Assembly: GCF_001050155.1 (NCBI RefSeq)
Contig: NZ_LFVY01000001.1
Location: forward strand, 310,001 to 374,000
Source of the DNA: Nitratireductor soli
GTDB lineage: Bacteria; Pseudomonadota; Alphaproteobacteria; Rhizobiales; Rhizobiaceae
Reading direction: 5' to 3'
Length of the DNA stretch: 64,000 bases
Below the pieces are notes generated by a model that had not been told where the DNA came from, searched no databases, and saw only the letters and a list, made by a program, of their open reading frames with translations. The translations under genes were made by a program, and so were the position numbers. Position 1 is the first letter of the stretch; each line of letters opens with the position of its first letter. Positions 45,756 through 54,568 of the stretch are shown here, piece after piece.

Positions 45756-46052
45756 ATGGGCGTGCTGGCGAAAATAACGACCAAGGGGCAGATCACCCTG
45801 CCCAAGGAGGTTCGCGACCGTCACGGCTTGAAGCCTGGCGATCGTGTGGAATTCGTCGAGGAAAATGGTAGAACCTGGGTCCGTCCGCGCAATGTACGTG
45901 CGGTGGATCTCATGGGCATCTTGGGTCCACCGCCGAGCGGCCTCAAGTTCAGTGATGAAGAACTGGACATGGCAATTGCTGCGGCGGCAGAGGAAGCAGC
46001 GGCGGAAGATGACGAACGCGTCATGCGTGAGTGGGAAGAGAAAAACCCTTGA
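45756..46052 (+). CDS. vapB: AbrB-type antitoxin (VapB family)
   Basis: A 98-residue antitoxin. The SpoVT/AbrB domain is residues 3-48 (LAKITTKGQITLPKEVRDRHGLKPGDRVEF), and the acidic C-terminal half (EELDMAIAAAAEEAAAEDDERVM) is the probable toxin-binding tail. The ATG at 45756 lies 109 bases after ruvA. The last codon overlaps the toxin start (TTGA), so the pair is translationally coupled. A 9-base inverted repeat upstream is a candidate operator. Confidence 0.88.
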   Translation: MGVLAKITTKGQITLPKEVRDRHGLKPGDRVEFVEENGRTWVRPRNVRAVDLMGILGPPPSGLKFSDEELDMAIAAAAEEAAAEDDERVMREWEEKNP

Positions 46053-46447
46053 TCGGCATAGACACAAACGTGCTGCTGCGGTTTCTCGTCGTAGATCATG
46101 CCGGTCAGGTCGATGTGGTTCGTGACTTCTTCGCCAATCGAAGCGGCAGCGATCCTGTTTTCGTCAGCGCTATCGTGCTTCTCGAAGCTCTCTGGGTGCT
46201 GAAGCGCCGTTTCGGCTATACGCGCTCGGACGTGGCGGCTGCACTACGCCAACTCTTGTCCAGTCCCGAGTTTGAATTCGAACACGGGGAGCGTTTGACC
46301 GAGCTTCTTTCGATCGGTGATCCATCGTCGTCCGATATCGCCGACCGTCTGATTGCAGAATCCGGGAAGGTTGCGGGCTGCTCCCGTACCGTCACGTTTG
46401 ATCGCAGCGCGGCTGCCCGCATCCCCGGAATGGAACTTCTTTCATGA
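46049..46447 (+). CDS. vapC: PIN-domain toxin (VapC family)
   Basis: A 132-residue PIN-domain ribonuclease, presumably cutting tRNA or rRNA. The active-site acidic residues are in [13 protein letters not shown] (first Asp), [12 protein letters not shown] (Glu), and the later [13 protein letters not shown] (Asp) and [11 protein letters not shown] (Asp). I chose the TTG at 46049, which overlaps the antitoxin stop and gives [10 protein letters not shown], the usual VapC opening; a GTG at 46031 would add six residues. The stop overlaps the ruvB start by 4 bases (ATGA), an unusual arrangement. Confidence 0.88.
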   Translation: MIGIDTNVLLRFLVVDHAGQVDVVRDFFANRSGSDPVFVSAIVLLEALWVLKRRFGYTRSDVAAALRQLLSSPEFEFEHGERLTELLSIGDPSSSDIADRLIAESGKVAGCSRTVTFDRSAAARIPGMELLS

Positions 46448-47484
46448 GCGACGACGACCGCCTGATCTCCGCGGCGCAGCGTGGTGAGGACATCGACGCC
46501 ACGATGCGGCCGCAGTCGCTCGACGAGTTCGTCGGCCAGAAGGCGGCGCGCGCCAACCTCAAGGTGTTCGTCGAGGCGGCGCGCGGCCGTGGCGAGGCGC
46601 TCGATCATGTCTTGTTCGTCGGCCCGCCGGGTCTCGGCAAGACGACGCTGGCGCAGATCATGGCGCGCGAACTGGGCGTCAATTTCCGCTCCACTTCCGG
46701 CCCGGTCATCGCCCGGGCCGGCGATCTGGCCGCGCTTTTGACCAATCTCGAAGACCGCGACGTGCTGTTCATCGACGAGATCCACCGGCTCAACCCGGCG
46801 GTGGAGGAAATTCTCTATCCGGCGATGGAGGATTTCCAGCTCGACCTGATCATCGGCGAGGGGCCGGCGGCGCGCTCGGTGAAGATCGACCTGGCGCGGT
46901 TCACGCTGGTGGCGGCGACGACCAGGCTCGGCCTGATCACCAATCCGCTGCGCGACCGCTTCGGCATCCCGGTTCGGCTCGATTTCTACACGGTCGACGA
47001 GCTTGAAAAGATCGTCACGCGCGGCGCGCGCATCCTGTCGCTGCCGATGAGCGAGGATGGCGCCATCGAGATTGCGCGACGGGCGCGCGGCACGCCGCGC
47101 ATCGCCGGTCGGCTTCTGCGCCGCGTGCGCGATTTTGCCTCCGTCGCCGGTGCCGAGACCGTCGACCGCAAGGTCGCCGACGAGGCGCTGCTGCGGCTCG
47201 AGGTGGATGCGCTGGGGCTTGACCAGCTCGACCGGCGCTACCTCAACATGATCGCCGGCAATTTCGGCGGTGGACCGGTCGGCATCGAGACCATCGCGGC
47301 CGGCCTGTCGGAGCCGCGCGACGCGATCGAGGACATCATCGAACCCTATATGATCCAGCAGGGCTTCATCCAGCGCACGCCGCGCGGACGAATGCTGACG
47401 GCCAATGCGTGGCGCCATCTCGGGCTTGAGGCTCCCCGTGATCTCGCCGCCCGCCAGACGAGCCTGTTTGAGGACGACACATGA
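46444..47484 (+). CDS. ruvB: Holliday junction branch-migration ATPase RuvB
   Basis: RuvB is the AAA+ motor of the RuvAB branch migrator. The 346 residues show Walker [16 protein letters not shown], Walker [13 protein letters not shown], sensor 1 [17 protein letters not shown], and C-terminal winged helix ending in [13 protein letters not shown]. Its start overlaps the vapC stop by 4 bases, so efficient ruvB translation may depend on vapC translation. A GNAT gene overlaps its own stop in the same manner. Confidence 0.97.
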   Translation: MSDDDRLISAAQRGEDIDATMRPQSLDEFVGQKAARANLKVFVEAARGRGEALDHVLFVGPPGLGKTTLAQIMARELGVNFRSTSGPVIARAGDLAALLTNLEDRDVLFIDEIHRLNPAVEEILYPAMEDFQLDLIIGEGPAARSVKIDLARFTLVAATTRLGLITNPLRDRFGIPVRLDFYTVDELEKIVTRGARILSLPMSEDGAIEIARRARGTPRIAGRLLRRVRDFASVAGAETVDRKVADEALLRLEVDALGLDQLDRRYLNMIAGNFGGGPVGIETIAAGLSEPRDAIEDIIEPYMIQQGFIQRTPRGRMLTANAWRHLGLEAPRDLAARQTSLFEDDT

Positions 47485-48032
47485 GCGTACCTGGCAGCGT
47501 ACCGGGGAGCGTGCCCGAAAGCATGCCTGGCTATCGCAGCGGAACGATTGCCGAGGTCGTCGGGCTGCATGCCACGTATTACGCGCGCGAGTGGAATTTC
47601 GGCCTCGCTTTCGAAGCGAAGGTCGCGCACGAACTGGCGGCCTTCCTGACCGGCTTCAGGCCCGGCTTCGATTTTTTCGCCGCGGAATGGGATGCGCAGA
47701 GCCGGCTTGCCGGCACGATCAGCCTGGAGGCGCCGCGTCCCGACGAGCCGATGGCGCATTTGCGCTGGTTCATCGTCTCGGACACGGCATCGGGCAGCGG
47801 GCTTGGCAAGCGCCTTCTGGCAGCGGCTATGGCGCATGCCGATGCGCAGAGCTTTGCCTCCGTCTATCTGACAACCTTCGACGGCCTCGGCCCGGCGCGG
47901 CGGCTCTATGAACGCGCCGGCTTCGTCCTGGTGAGTGAGGCTGCCGAGGACCAGTGGCAGGGCGGCGTGCGGGAGCAACGGTTCGAGCGTCATGCCGGCA
48001 TCGCCGCCAGAGTGGGAGGCCGGGATGCATGA
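47481..48032 (+). CDS. GNAT-family acetyltransferase
   Basis: A 183-residue acetyltransferase. The acetyl-CoA motif is [16 protein letters not shown] (about residues 105-120), preceded by LRWFIVSD and followed by [13 protein letters not shown]. Residues 2-17 come from four 12-base tandem repeats (47484-47531), a low-complexity opening of SVPG units. An ATG at 47523 may be the real start, though the first ATG at 47481 overlaps the ruvB stop. Substrate unknown. Confidence 0.82.
   Translation: MSVPGSVPGSVPESMPGYRSGTIAEVVGLHATYYAREWNFGLAFEAKVAHELAAFLTGFRPGFDFFAAEWDAQSRLAGTISLEAPRPDEPMAHLRWFIVSDTASGSGLGKRLLAAAMAHADAQSFASVYLTTFDGLGPARRLYERAGFVLVSEAAEDQWQGGVREQRFERHAGIAARVGGRDA
47484..47531 (+). 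repeat. Four 12-base tandem repeats at a GNAT N-terminus
   Basis: Near copies of AGCGTACCTGGC repeat four times and encode SVPG-like tetrads. The unit is a multiple of three, so copy-number change keeps the frame. Confidence 0.8.
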
Positions 48033-48474
48033 CCCCGTCGGCCTGTCAGGTGAACTGACCGCGTTCGGACACCGCGTTCATGCCCGTGTCTATTTCGCCG
48101 ACACGGATTTTACCGGCGTGGTCTATCACGCGCGCTATCTCGAATTCCTCGAGCGGGGGCGGTCGGATTTCCTGCGGCTGGCCGGCGTGCATCATGCCGA
48201 GCTTGCCGATGGCAAGCATGGCGAGGTGCTGGCCTGGGTGGTGCGGCGCATGGAGATCGACTTCCGCCAGCCGGCGCGCATCGACGATATCATCGCCGTC
48301 GAGACGCGGACCGAGGCGATTTCCGGCGCGCGCATCTTCATGGCGCAGAAACTGTTGCGCGGTGCCGACGTACTGGTCGAGGCCCGCGTCGAGGCGGCAA
48401 TCATCGGCGCATCGGGCAGGCCGCGGCGGTTTCCCAGGGAGTGGATCGCCGCATTCGCGCCAAAAGCGGACTGA
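48025..48474 (+). CDS. ybgC: YbgC-family acyl-CoA thioesterase
   Basis: A 149-residue hot-dog-fold thioesterase, the regular partner of the tol-pal genes. It hydrolyses acyl-CoA, and in E. coli interacts with phospholipid synthesis. The motif YFADTDFTGVVYHARYLEFLERGR contains the catalytic aspartate D (YADTD type). The ATG at 48025 overlaps the end of the GNAT gene and is preferred over an upstream in-frame reading, which lacks homology. It precedes tolQ by 240 bases. Confidence 0.92.
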   Translation: MHDPVGLSGELTAFGHRVHARVYFADTDFTGVVYHARYLEFLERGRSDFLRLAGVHHAELADGKHGEVLAWVVRRMEIDFRQPARIDDIIAVETRTEAISGARIFMAQKLLRGADVLVEARVEAAIIGASGRPRRFPREWIAAFAPKAD

Positions 48475-48495
48475 GGCCCGATTCCTAACGCTTAA

Positions 48496-48503
48496 TTAAC
48501 CAT
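48496..48503 (+). promoter_or_regulatory. CtrA half-site ahead of tolQ
   Basis: TTAACCAT is the single CtrA half-site motif, preceded by TTAA (TTAATTAACCAT). It lies about 210 bases before tolQ in the 240-base ybgC-tolQ gap. Single half-sites occur by chance, so this is weak. Confidence 0.35.
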
Positions 48504-48714
48504 AACGGATCATGAAGAAATTCATGAAATCTGTCGCGAATCCGTGCGCCTTCCTTTCACCAAATTTTACCGGATAAAGGGCGGTGAAGCATCTTGCGGG
48601 AAAGCCTCGGTTCGGACGAAGGCAACGGCACGCAAGCGGGGGCGCGACCGGAACCGGCCGAAACCGGCTGGAAACGGGATGTACGCCGCCCTGATCTTAA
48701 GAGGATGTTGATCC

Positions 48715-49428
48715 ATGGAAAGTGTAACACTCGCCGCACCTGGTGGGGAGCTGTCTATCTGGGCACTGTTCTGGCAGGCCGGCTGGGTGGTCAAGCTGGT
48801 GATGATCGGCCTTCTGGCCGCATCCGTTTGGACCTGGGCCATCGTCGTCGACAAGGTGATCGCCTACGGGCGGATGCAGACGGCGCTCAACCGGTTTGAG
48901 AAAACCTTCTGGTCGGGCCAGTCGCTGGAGGAGCTCTACCGTGCGCTGTCGGAGCGCAAGACCACGGGCATGGGTTCGATCTTCGTCGCCGCGATGCGCG
49001 AGTGGAAGAAGAGTTTCGAGAAGGGCGCGCGCTCGCCCATCGGCCTGCAGACACGCATCGACAAGGCGATGGACCTGGCGCTGACGCGCGAGATGGAACG
49101 GCTCGAGGGCAAGCTTGGCTTCCTCGCCTCGATCGGCTCCTCGGCGCCGTTCATCGGCCTGTTCGGCACGGTGGTCGGCATCATGACCTCGTTCCAGGCG
49201 ATCGCCGGTTCCAAATCAACCAACCTTGCCGTGGTCGCGCCGGGCATCGCCGAGGCGCTGCTGGCCACCGCGATGGGCCTGCTGGCGGCCATTCCCGCCG
49301 TCATCGCCTACAACAAATTGTCGTCGGACGCTGCCAAACTGGGCGGCCGGATGGAAGGCTTCGCCGACGAATTCTCGACCATCCTGTCGCGGCAGATCGA
49401 CGAAAAGGTCGCCGTCAAGGCGGCATAG
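48715..49428 (+). CDS. tolQ: Tol-Pal proton channel subunit TolQ
   Basis: TolQ is an inner-membrane MotA/ExbB-family protein that harvests the proton gradient with TolR to drive TolA and Pal at the division site. The 237 residues contain three hydrophobic segments (about 18-40, 140-165 and 175-200) and the superfamily core APFIGLFGTVVGIMTSFQAIA plus ATAMGLLAAIPAVIAYN. It opens the operon tolQ-tolR-tolA-tolB, and ends 9 bases before tolR. Confidence 0.96.
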   Translation: MESVTLAAPGGELSIWALFWQAGWVVKLVMIGLLAASVWTWAIVVDKVIAYGRMQTALNRFEKTFWSGQSLEELYRALSERKTTGMGSIFVAAMREWKKSFEKGARSPIGLQTRIDKAMDLALTREMERLEGKLGFLASIGSSAPFIGLFGTVVGIMTSFQAIAGSKSTNLAVVAPGIAEALLATAMGLLAAIPAVIAYNKLSSDAAKLGGRMEGFADEFSTILSRQIDEKVAVKAA

Positions 49429-49437
49429 GAGAACGCG

Positions 49438-49887
49438 ATGGGAATGTCAGTCGGTACGGCGAGCAAGGGACGGCGGCGCGGCAGACGCGCGGCGCGCGGC
49501 GGCGTAATCTCGGAAATCAACGTCACGCCGTTCGTTGACGTGATGCTGGTTCTGCTCATCATCTTCATGGTCGCCGCGCCGCTGTTGACGGTCGGCGTAC
49601 CCATCGACCTGCCGGAGACGCAGGCCAATGCGCTGAATTCGGAAACCCAGCCGATCACCGTCTCGGTCAACGACCAGGGGCAGGTCTATCTGCAGGAAAC
49701 CGAGGTGCCGCTGAACGAGGTGGTGGCGAAGCTGCAGGCAATCGCCCGCTCGGGCTATGAGGAGCGCATCTATGTGCGCGGCGACCGCTCGGCCGACTAC
49801 GGCACGGTGATGCAGGTGATGGCGCGCATTTCAGCCGCCGGCTACCGCAATCTCGGCCTTGTGACCTTACAGGAACAGGAAAACTGA
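49438..49887 (+). CDS. tolR: Tol-Pal subunit TolR
   Basis: TolR is the ExbD-like partner of TolQ. The 149-residue protein has one transmembrane helix at about 31-52 with the essential aspartate in NVTPFVDVMLVLLIIFMVAAP, followed by a periplasmic domain. Arg-rich N-terminus (KGRRRGRRAARGG) is cytoplasmic. Four bases separate it from tolA. Confidence 0.95.
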   Translation: MGMSVGTASKGRRRGRRAARGGVISEINVTPFVDVMLVLLIIFMVAAPLLTVGVPIDLPETQANALNSETQPITVSVNDQGQVYLQETEVPLNEVVAKLQAIARSGYEERIYVRGDRSADYGTVMQVMARISAAGYRNLGLVTLQEQEN

Positions 49888-49891
49888 CCGG

Positions 49892-50950
49892 ATGAAGGCG
49901 GGTCTCGTCACATCGGTTACCCTGCATGCGGCGCTGCTTGGCTTCGGCCTGTTCTCGCTGTCGGCGCCGCGCGCCTATGAGGTGACGGACGTCGAGTCCA
50001 TGCCGGTGGACATCATCCCGATCGAATCGATCACGCAGATCCAGGAAGGCGACAAGAAGGCCGCGCTTTCCGAAAAACCCGCGCCGCAGCCGACCAAGCG
50101 CCCGGATCCCGTTCCCGACGCACAAAAGGCCGGTGACAACGAGGTCGACCAGAAGACGCCGCCGACGCCCGAGGCGCGGCCGCGCGAGGTGGAGCAGGCA
50201 GCCGAACCGCCGCCTTCGCCCAAGCCGCAGCCGAAGCCCGAACCCAAGCCGACGCCCGAGACCCAGGAAGCCAAGGCCGAGAAGACGCCGGTGCCGGCCA
50301 CGGAGGTTCGCCCCGAGCCGCAGCCGAAGCAGGACGTGAAGCCCGACCCGGTGGCCGAGACCATTGTCGCCGAGAGCCCCAAGGCCGAGAGCGTGACCCT
50401 GCCGGACAACGCCCCGGTGCCGCAGGCGCGGCCGCAACCTCCCAAGGCGAGCACGGCGAAGGCACCCGAGCGCAAGGATGCCGACGAGCCGGCGCAGAAG
50501 ACCGCCGCCAAACCGAAATCGCAGGATTCCGACAAGCTGTTCGACGAAGTGGCGGCCCTTCTCAACAAGGACAAGGCGTCCGGCGGCGGGGCGAAGCGTT
50601 CCGAGCAGCAGGCTTCGCTCGGCGGTGAGCGCAAATCGGCGGGCGAAAAGCTGACCCAGAGCGAGATGGACGCGCTGCGCGGGCAAATCCAGCGTTGCTG
50701 GAACGTGCCGGCCGGCGCTCTCGATGCGGAGAATTTGAAGGTTTCGATCCAGCTGCGCCTCGACGCCAGCGGCGCCATCGAGGGCAGCCCGCGCATCATT
50801 TCCGGCAGCAATGGGTCGGTGGTCGAGCGGGCGGCGGCGGAATCGGCGCGGCGCGCCGTCCTGCAATGCGCGCCCTACAATCTGCCGGCCGAGAAATACG
50901 AAGCCTGGGCGGACGTCATCGTCAATTTCGATCCAAGCGACATGTTTTAA
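49892..50950 (+). CDS. tolA: Tol-Pal spanning protein TolA
   Basis: TolA bridges the inner membrane to Pal and TolB. Of 352 residues, the first 25 form the membrane anchor (LVTSVTLHAALLGFGLFSLSA), about 50-220 are a long Pro-Glu-Lys-rich periplasmic rod and the final 100 form the C-terminal TolA/TonB-like domain (CWNVPAGALDAENLKVSIQLRLD). The rod is proline-rich, as in rhizobial TolA, instead of the alanine-lysine helix of E. coli. The C-terminal domain holds the Pal-contact surface. Confidence 0.88.
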   Translation: MKAGLVTSVTLHAALLGFGLFSLSAPRAYEVTDVESMPVDIIPIESITQIQEGDKKAALSEKPAPQPTKRPDPVPDAQKAGDNEVDQKTPPTPEARPREVEQAAEPPPSPKPQPKPEPKPTPETQEAKAEKTPVPATEVRPEPQPKQDVKPDPVAETIVAESPKAESVTLPDNAPVPQARPQPPKASTAKAPERKDADEPAQKTAAKPKSQDSDKLFDEVAALLNKDKASGGGAKRSEQQASLGGERKSAGEKLTQSEMDALRGQIQRCWNVPAGALDAENLKVSIQLRLDASGAIEGSPRIISGSNGSVVERAAAESARRAVLQCAPYNLPAEKYEAWADVIVNFDPSDMF

Positions 50951-51014
50951 CGAGGGCACCATCCGAAGGGCGATGGGGACCGTGGCCTAACCAAAGCGGG
51001 AGAGGCAAGAGCAA

Positions 51015-52328
51015 ATGCAGAATCTGATCAAGACCACCTTCATGATCGCGGCGATGGCTGCGGGGTTGGCGATGGCCACCCTGCCGGCACGGGCGCTGGT
51101 GGAGATCGACATCAACAAGGGCGTCGTCGAGCCGCTGCCTGTGGCCATCACGGAGTTCATCTCCGCCGATGGGAAGGGCGCCGAGATCGCTGGCGTCATC
51201 GAGGCGGATCTCAGGCGCTCCGGCCTGTTCGCACCGATCGAGAAGGAGGCCTTCATCGAGAAGATCTCCAACCCGGACGCCGCGCCGCGTTTCCAGGACT
51301 GGACGGTGATCAATGCCCAGGCGCTGGTCACCGGCAAGGTGTCGGAGACCGGCGATGGCCGGCTGCGCGCCGAGTACCGCCTGTGGGACACCTATGCCGG
51401 CCAGCAGCTTGTCGGCGAGCAGTTCTTCTCCAGCAAGGAGAAGTGGCGACGCATCGCCCACATCATCGCCGACAGCATCTATCAGCGGCTGACGGGCGAA
51501 ACCGGCTATTTCGACACGCGCATCGTCTATGTGGACGAATCGGGGCCGCGCAACAACCGGGTCAAGAAGCTCGCCATCATGGACCAGGACGGCGCCAACC
51601 AGCGCTTCCTGACCGATGGCCGGGCGATCGTGCTGACACCGCGCTTCTCGCCGACACGGCAGGAAATCACCTACATGTCCTATGAGGGCGGCCAGCCGCA
51701 GGTCTATCTGCTGCAACTGGAGACGGGCCAGCGCGAACTGGTCGGTAATTTCCCCGGCATGACGTTTGCCCCGCGCTTCTCGCCCAACGGGCAGAGGATC
51801 GTCATGAGCCTGTTGCGCGACGACGGCAATTCCAACATCTTCGCCATGGATCTGCGCAGCCGCAACACGACGCGGCTGACGACATCGAACGCCATCGACA
51901 CCTCGCCCTCCTATTCGCCGGACGGCAGCCAGGTGGTGTTCACCTCCGACCGTGGCGGAAGGGCGCAGATCTATGTGATGGGCGCCGAGGGCGGCAATCC
52001 GCAACGCATCTCGTTCGGCGACGGCACCTATTCGACGCCGGTCTGGTCGCCGCGCGGCGACCTGATCGCCTTCACCAAGCAGACGGGTGGCGAGTTCCAG
52101 ATCGGCGTGATGCGCACCGATGGCTCGGGTGAGCGCATCCTGTCTTCGGGCTTCCTGCAGGAGGGACCGACCTGGGCGCCGAACGGGCGGGTGCTGATGT
52201 TCTTCCGCCAGCCGGCCGGTTCGGCCGGGCCGCAGCTCTTTTCGATCGATCTGACCGGCCGGCACGAGCAGAAAATCCCGACGGCCAATTTCGGCTCCGA
52301 CCCGGCCTGGTCGCCGCTGCTGGAGTAG
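51015..52328 (+). CDS. tolB: Tol-Pal periplasmic protein TolB
   Basis: TolB is a periplasmic six-bladed beta-propeller that binds Pal. The 437-residue protein has a signal peptide ([19 protein letters not shown], cleavage near residue 29), an alpha-beta N-terminal domain ([17 protein letters not shown]) and propeller blades of the TolB repeat type: [52 protein letters not shown] and [14 protein letters not shown]. It lies 64 bases after tolA. Confidence 0.97.
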   Translation: MQNLIKTTFMIAAMAAGLAMATLPARALVEIDINKGVVEPLPVAITEFISADGKGAEIAGVIEADLRRSGLFAPIEKEAFIEKISNPDAAPRFQDWTVINAQALVTGKVSETGDGRLRAEYRLWDTYAGQQLVGEQFFSSKEKWRRIAHIIADSIYQRLTGETGYFDTRIVYVDESGPRNNRVKKLAIMDQDGANQRFLTDGRAIVLTPRFSPTRQEITYMSYEGGQPQVYLLQLETGQRELVGNFPGMTFAPRFSPNGQRIVMSLLRDDGNSNIFAMDLRSRNTTRLTTSNAIDTSPSYSPDGSQVVFTSDRGGRAQIYVMGAEGGNPQRISFGDGTYSTPVWSPRGDLIAFTKQTGGEFQIGVMRTDGSGERILSSGFLQEGPTWAPNGRVLMFFRQPAGSAGPQLFSIDLTGRHEQKIPTANFGSDPAWSPLLE

Positions 52329-52499
52329 CTGTGGCCCGACATGCCGCGTTTCCGCCGTATTTTGAGCTAGTTTGCGCTCGATAACGGTCGAAATGTGCGA
52401 CCGGAAAGGATTTGTTAACCGCGTTTTTTGAGGGGTCCTTAACGGCAACGTGGTTACTGATCGTTGAACAAAATTTCTCTAATTTGAAGGAGAGGCGGC

Positions 52500-53006
52500 A
52501 TGCGCTCTATCGCAGCTATCGCCAGAAATCCGGCCTGCATCGCCTTAATCGCGGCGCTTGCCGTTGCCGGTTGTGCGAACAAACAGGTCCCCAACAATGC
52601 GGCCGATCTCGGCCTTGGCGCCGGTGGCGCCGGCGCTCCCGGTTCGCAGCAGGAATTCACGGTCAGCATCGGCGACCGGATTTTCTTCGACACGGATTCG
52701 TCGGTCATCCGCGCCGATGCGCAGGGCATTCTGAGCCGCCAGGCCCAGTGGCTCGGCAAGTACAGCAGCTATTCGATCACCGTCGAAGGCCATGCGGACG
52801 AGCGCGGTACGCGCGAGTACAATCTGGCGCTGGGCGCGCGGCGCGCCGCGTCGGCCCGCGACTTCCTGGTGGCGCGCGGCGTTGCGGCAAACCGCATTCG
52901 CACCATCTCCTACGGTAAGGAACGTCCGGTCGCCACTTGCGACGACCTGTCCTGCTGGACGCAGAACCGCCGCGCCGTCACGGTGCTCAACGGCGGCAGC
53001 AGCTAA
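52500..53006 (+). CDS. pal: Peptidoglycan-associated lipoprotein Pal
   Basis: Pal is the outer-membrane lipoprotein that binds peptidoglycan and completes the Tol-Pal system. The 168-residue protein has a lipoprotein signal with lipobox LAVAGC (Cys22) and an OmpA domain: RIFFDTDSSVIRADA, VEGHADERGTREYNLALGARRA and RTISYGKERP. AAGGAG lies about 8 bases before the ATG. It is followed by a strong terminator. In many rhizobia ybgF, tilS and ftsH follow, which is not the case here. Confidence 0.96.
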   Translation: MRSIAAIARNPACIALIAALAVAGCANKQVPNNAADLGLGAGGAGAPGSQQEFTVSIGDRIFFDTDSSVIRADAQGILSRQAQWLGKYSSYSITVEGHADERGTREYNLALGARRAASARDFLVARGVAANRIRTISYGKERPVATCDDLSCWTQNRRAVTVLNGGSS

Positions 53007-53030
53007 GCCCGATTTCAGTCAACGGCCAAT

Positions 53031-53070
53031 AAAAAGCCGCGCGTCCGAAAGGGCGCGCGGCTTTCTTTTT
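53031..53070. terminator. Terminator between pal and rpe
   Basis: AAGCCGCGCGTCC-GAAA-GGGCGCGCGGCTTTC has a 12-base GC-rich stem with A and T runs on either side, ending the tol-pal operon and the convergent rpe gene. Confidence 0.9.
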
Positions 53071-53084
53071 GTCGCCAGATCGGC

Positions 53085-53753
53085 TCAGCCGGCGGCCTGG
53101 CGGATGGCGGCGATGTTCTTCGCGTAGGCCTGTTCGCCATCGCCCTTGAAGACGGCGGAGCCGGCGACCAGCACATTGGCGCCGGCGGCGACCACGGCGC
53201 CGGCCGTCTCCGGCGAGACGCCGCCATCGATCTCGATGTCGATCGGCCGGTCGCCGATCAGCGCCTTGATGCGGCGGATCTTTTCCACCACCGACGGGAT
53301 GAACGCCTGGCCGCCGAAGCCGGGATTGACGGTCATCAGCAGGACGAGATCGAGCTCGTCGAGAACGTATTCAAGGACATTTTCCGGCGTCGATGGGTTC
53401 AGCGACACGCCGGCTTTCTTGCCGAGATTGCGGATCGTCTGCAGCGAGCGGTGCAGATGCGGGCCGGCTTCGGCGTGAACGGTGATGATGTCGCAGCCGG
53501 CATCGGCAAAGGCGGCCAGATAGGGGTCGGCCGGGGCGATCATCAGATGGCAGTCGAACACCTTGTCGGTGCGGCCGCGGATCGCCTTGATGATCGGCGG
53601 GCCAAACGTGATGTTGGGCACGAAATGGCCGTCCATCACGTCGAGGTGTATCCAGTCGGCGCCGGCATTGGCGACGGCCTCGACCTCATCACCCAGGCGC
53701 GAGAAATCGGAAGACAGGATGGAGGGGGCGATGAGCGTTTGGCGGGCGGTCAT
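53085..53753 (-). CDS. rpe: Ribulose-phosphate 3-epimerase
   Basis: Rpe interconverts ribulose 5-phosphate and xylulose 5-phosphate in the pentose phosphate or Calvin cycle. The 222-residue TIM barrel shows [16 protein letters not shown] at the N-terminus, the metal-site region [34 protein letters not shown] and [11 protein letters not shown]. Its position next to the hut locus does not reflect a functional link. Start ATG at 53753. Confidence 0.95.
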   Translation of the reverse strand: MTARQTLIAPSILSSDFSRLGDEVEAVANAGADWIHLDVMDGHFVPNITFGPPIIKAIRGRTDKVFDCHLMIAPADPYLAAFADAGCDIITVHAEAGPHLHRSLQTIRNLGKKAGVSLNPSTPENVLEYVLDELDLVLLMTVNPGFGGQAFIPSVVEKIRRIKALIGDRPIDIEIDGGVSPETAGAVVAAGANVLVAGSAVFKGDGEQAYAKNIAAIRQAAG

Positions 53754-53869
53754 GGGCAGGCTTCCGGAAACGATGAAAACAAGCCTGCCCTACAGCATCG
53801 GCCACAGAATCGGAACCGCTTTTCGTGCGGATGCCGGACATTCCGTACATTCCGTTCCGCCGTGAAATG

Positions 53870-54568
53870 CTAAAGCTGGGTCACCATGCGGTGCGAGGAC
53901 GGGTGCACCATATGCACCAGCGTGATCGGCTCGGCGCGCATCCAGGTGATGCGCTCGCCGACGAAGACGGGGTCGCCCTGGCGGATCTGCAGCAAGCCGG
54001 CTTCCTCGGCGCTCGCTGCCGCCGCCATGAAGGTGAACTCGGCGTTGGAGAAGGGCGCATGGCCGACCAGCCATTCGTTCGGGCTGACATTGCTGAAATC
54101 GGCGTTGCGCGTCGCCGGAACGGCATCCGGATTGATCCAGCGATCCTCGAACTGATAGGGGACGCGGTCGGCCATGTGGAGGCAGCGTACGTGGATCAGC
54201 ATCGAGGCCGTGCGCAGGCTGAGCCGCGCGCAGATGACTTCGGGCGCCAATTCGTCTTCGCAGCTCAGGAGCTGGTACTGGTATTCCGAGCCGCGCGCCT
54301 CGATTTCCTGGCGGACCCGGGGAATGATGAAGCGCGCCTCGCGCACGGGATGCAGGGCCACACGCGTGCCGGCGCGGCGCTTGCGCTCCAGCACGCCGGC
54401 GCGGGCGAGTTCCTGCAGGGCGCGGTTGACGGTGGCGCGGGCCGCGCCGAATTCGCGCGCCAGCGTCTCTTCGCCGGGGATCAGCGCGCCGGGCAGCCAG
54501 ATGCGCTCGGCGATGCGGCGCGACAACTCGTCGCGAATGGTGCGGAAGGAGGCGCGTTCGGGGCTCAC
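53870..54568 (-). CDS. hutC: Histidine-utilization repressor HutC
   Basis: HutC is a GntR-family repressor (HutC subfamily) released by urocanate. The 232 residues contain an N-terminal winged helix (RTIRDELSRRIAERIWLPGALIPGEETLAREF, 8-39) and a UTRA ligand domain (about 95-230, including FEDRWINPDAVP and FSNVSPNEWLVGHAPFSN). Start GTG overlaps the hutF stop, so it is cotranscribed with hutF. The palindrome TATGTCTAGACATA at 55955-55968 is a candidate operator of the divergent hut promoters. Downstream are tandem ACATTCCGT repeats (53838-53855). Confidence 0.93.
   Translation of the reverse strand: MSPERASFRTIRDELSRRIAERIWLPGALIPGEETLAREFGAARATVNRALQELARAGVLERKRRAGTRVALHPVREARFIIPRVRQEIEARGSEYQYQLLSCEDELAPEVICARLSLRTASMLIHVRCLHMADRVPYQFEDRWINPDAVPATRNADFSNVSPNEWLVGHAPFSNAEFTFMAAAASAEEAGLLQIRQGDPVFVGERITWMRAEPITLVHMVHPSSHRMVTQL

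Noticed and set aside
45659-45871. A 70-codon open frame with a hydrophobic start after ruvA
   Set aside because: It overlaps vapB in another frame, has no homology I recognise, and the hydrophobic start is explained by the AT-rich promoter.
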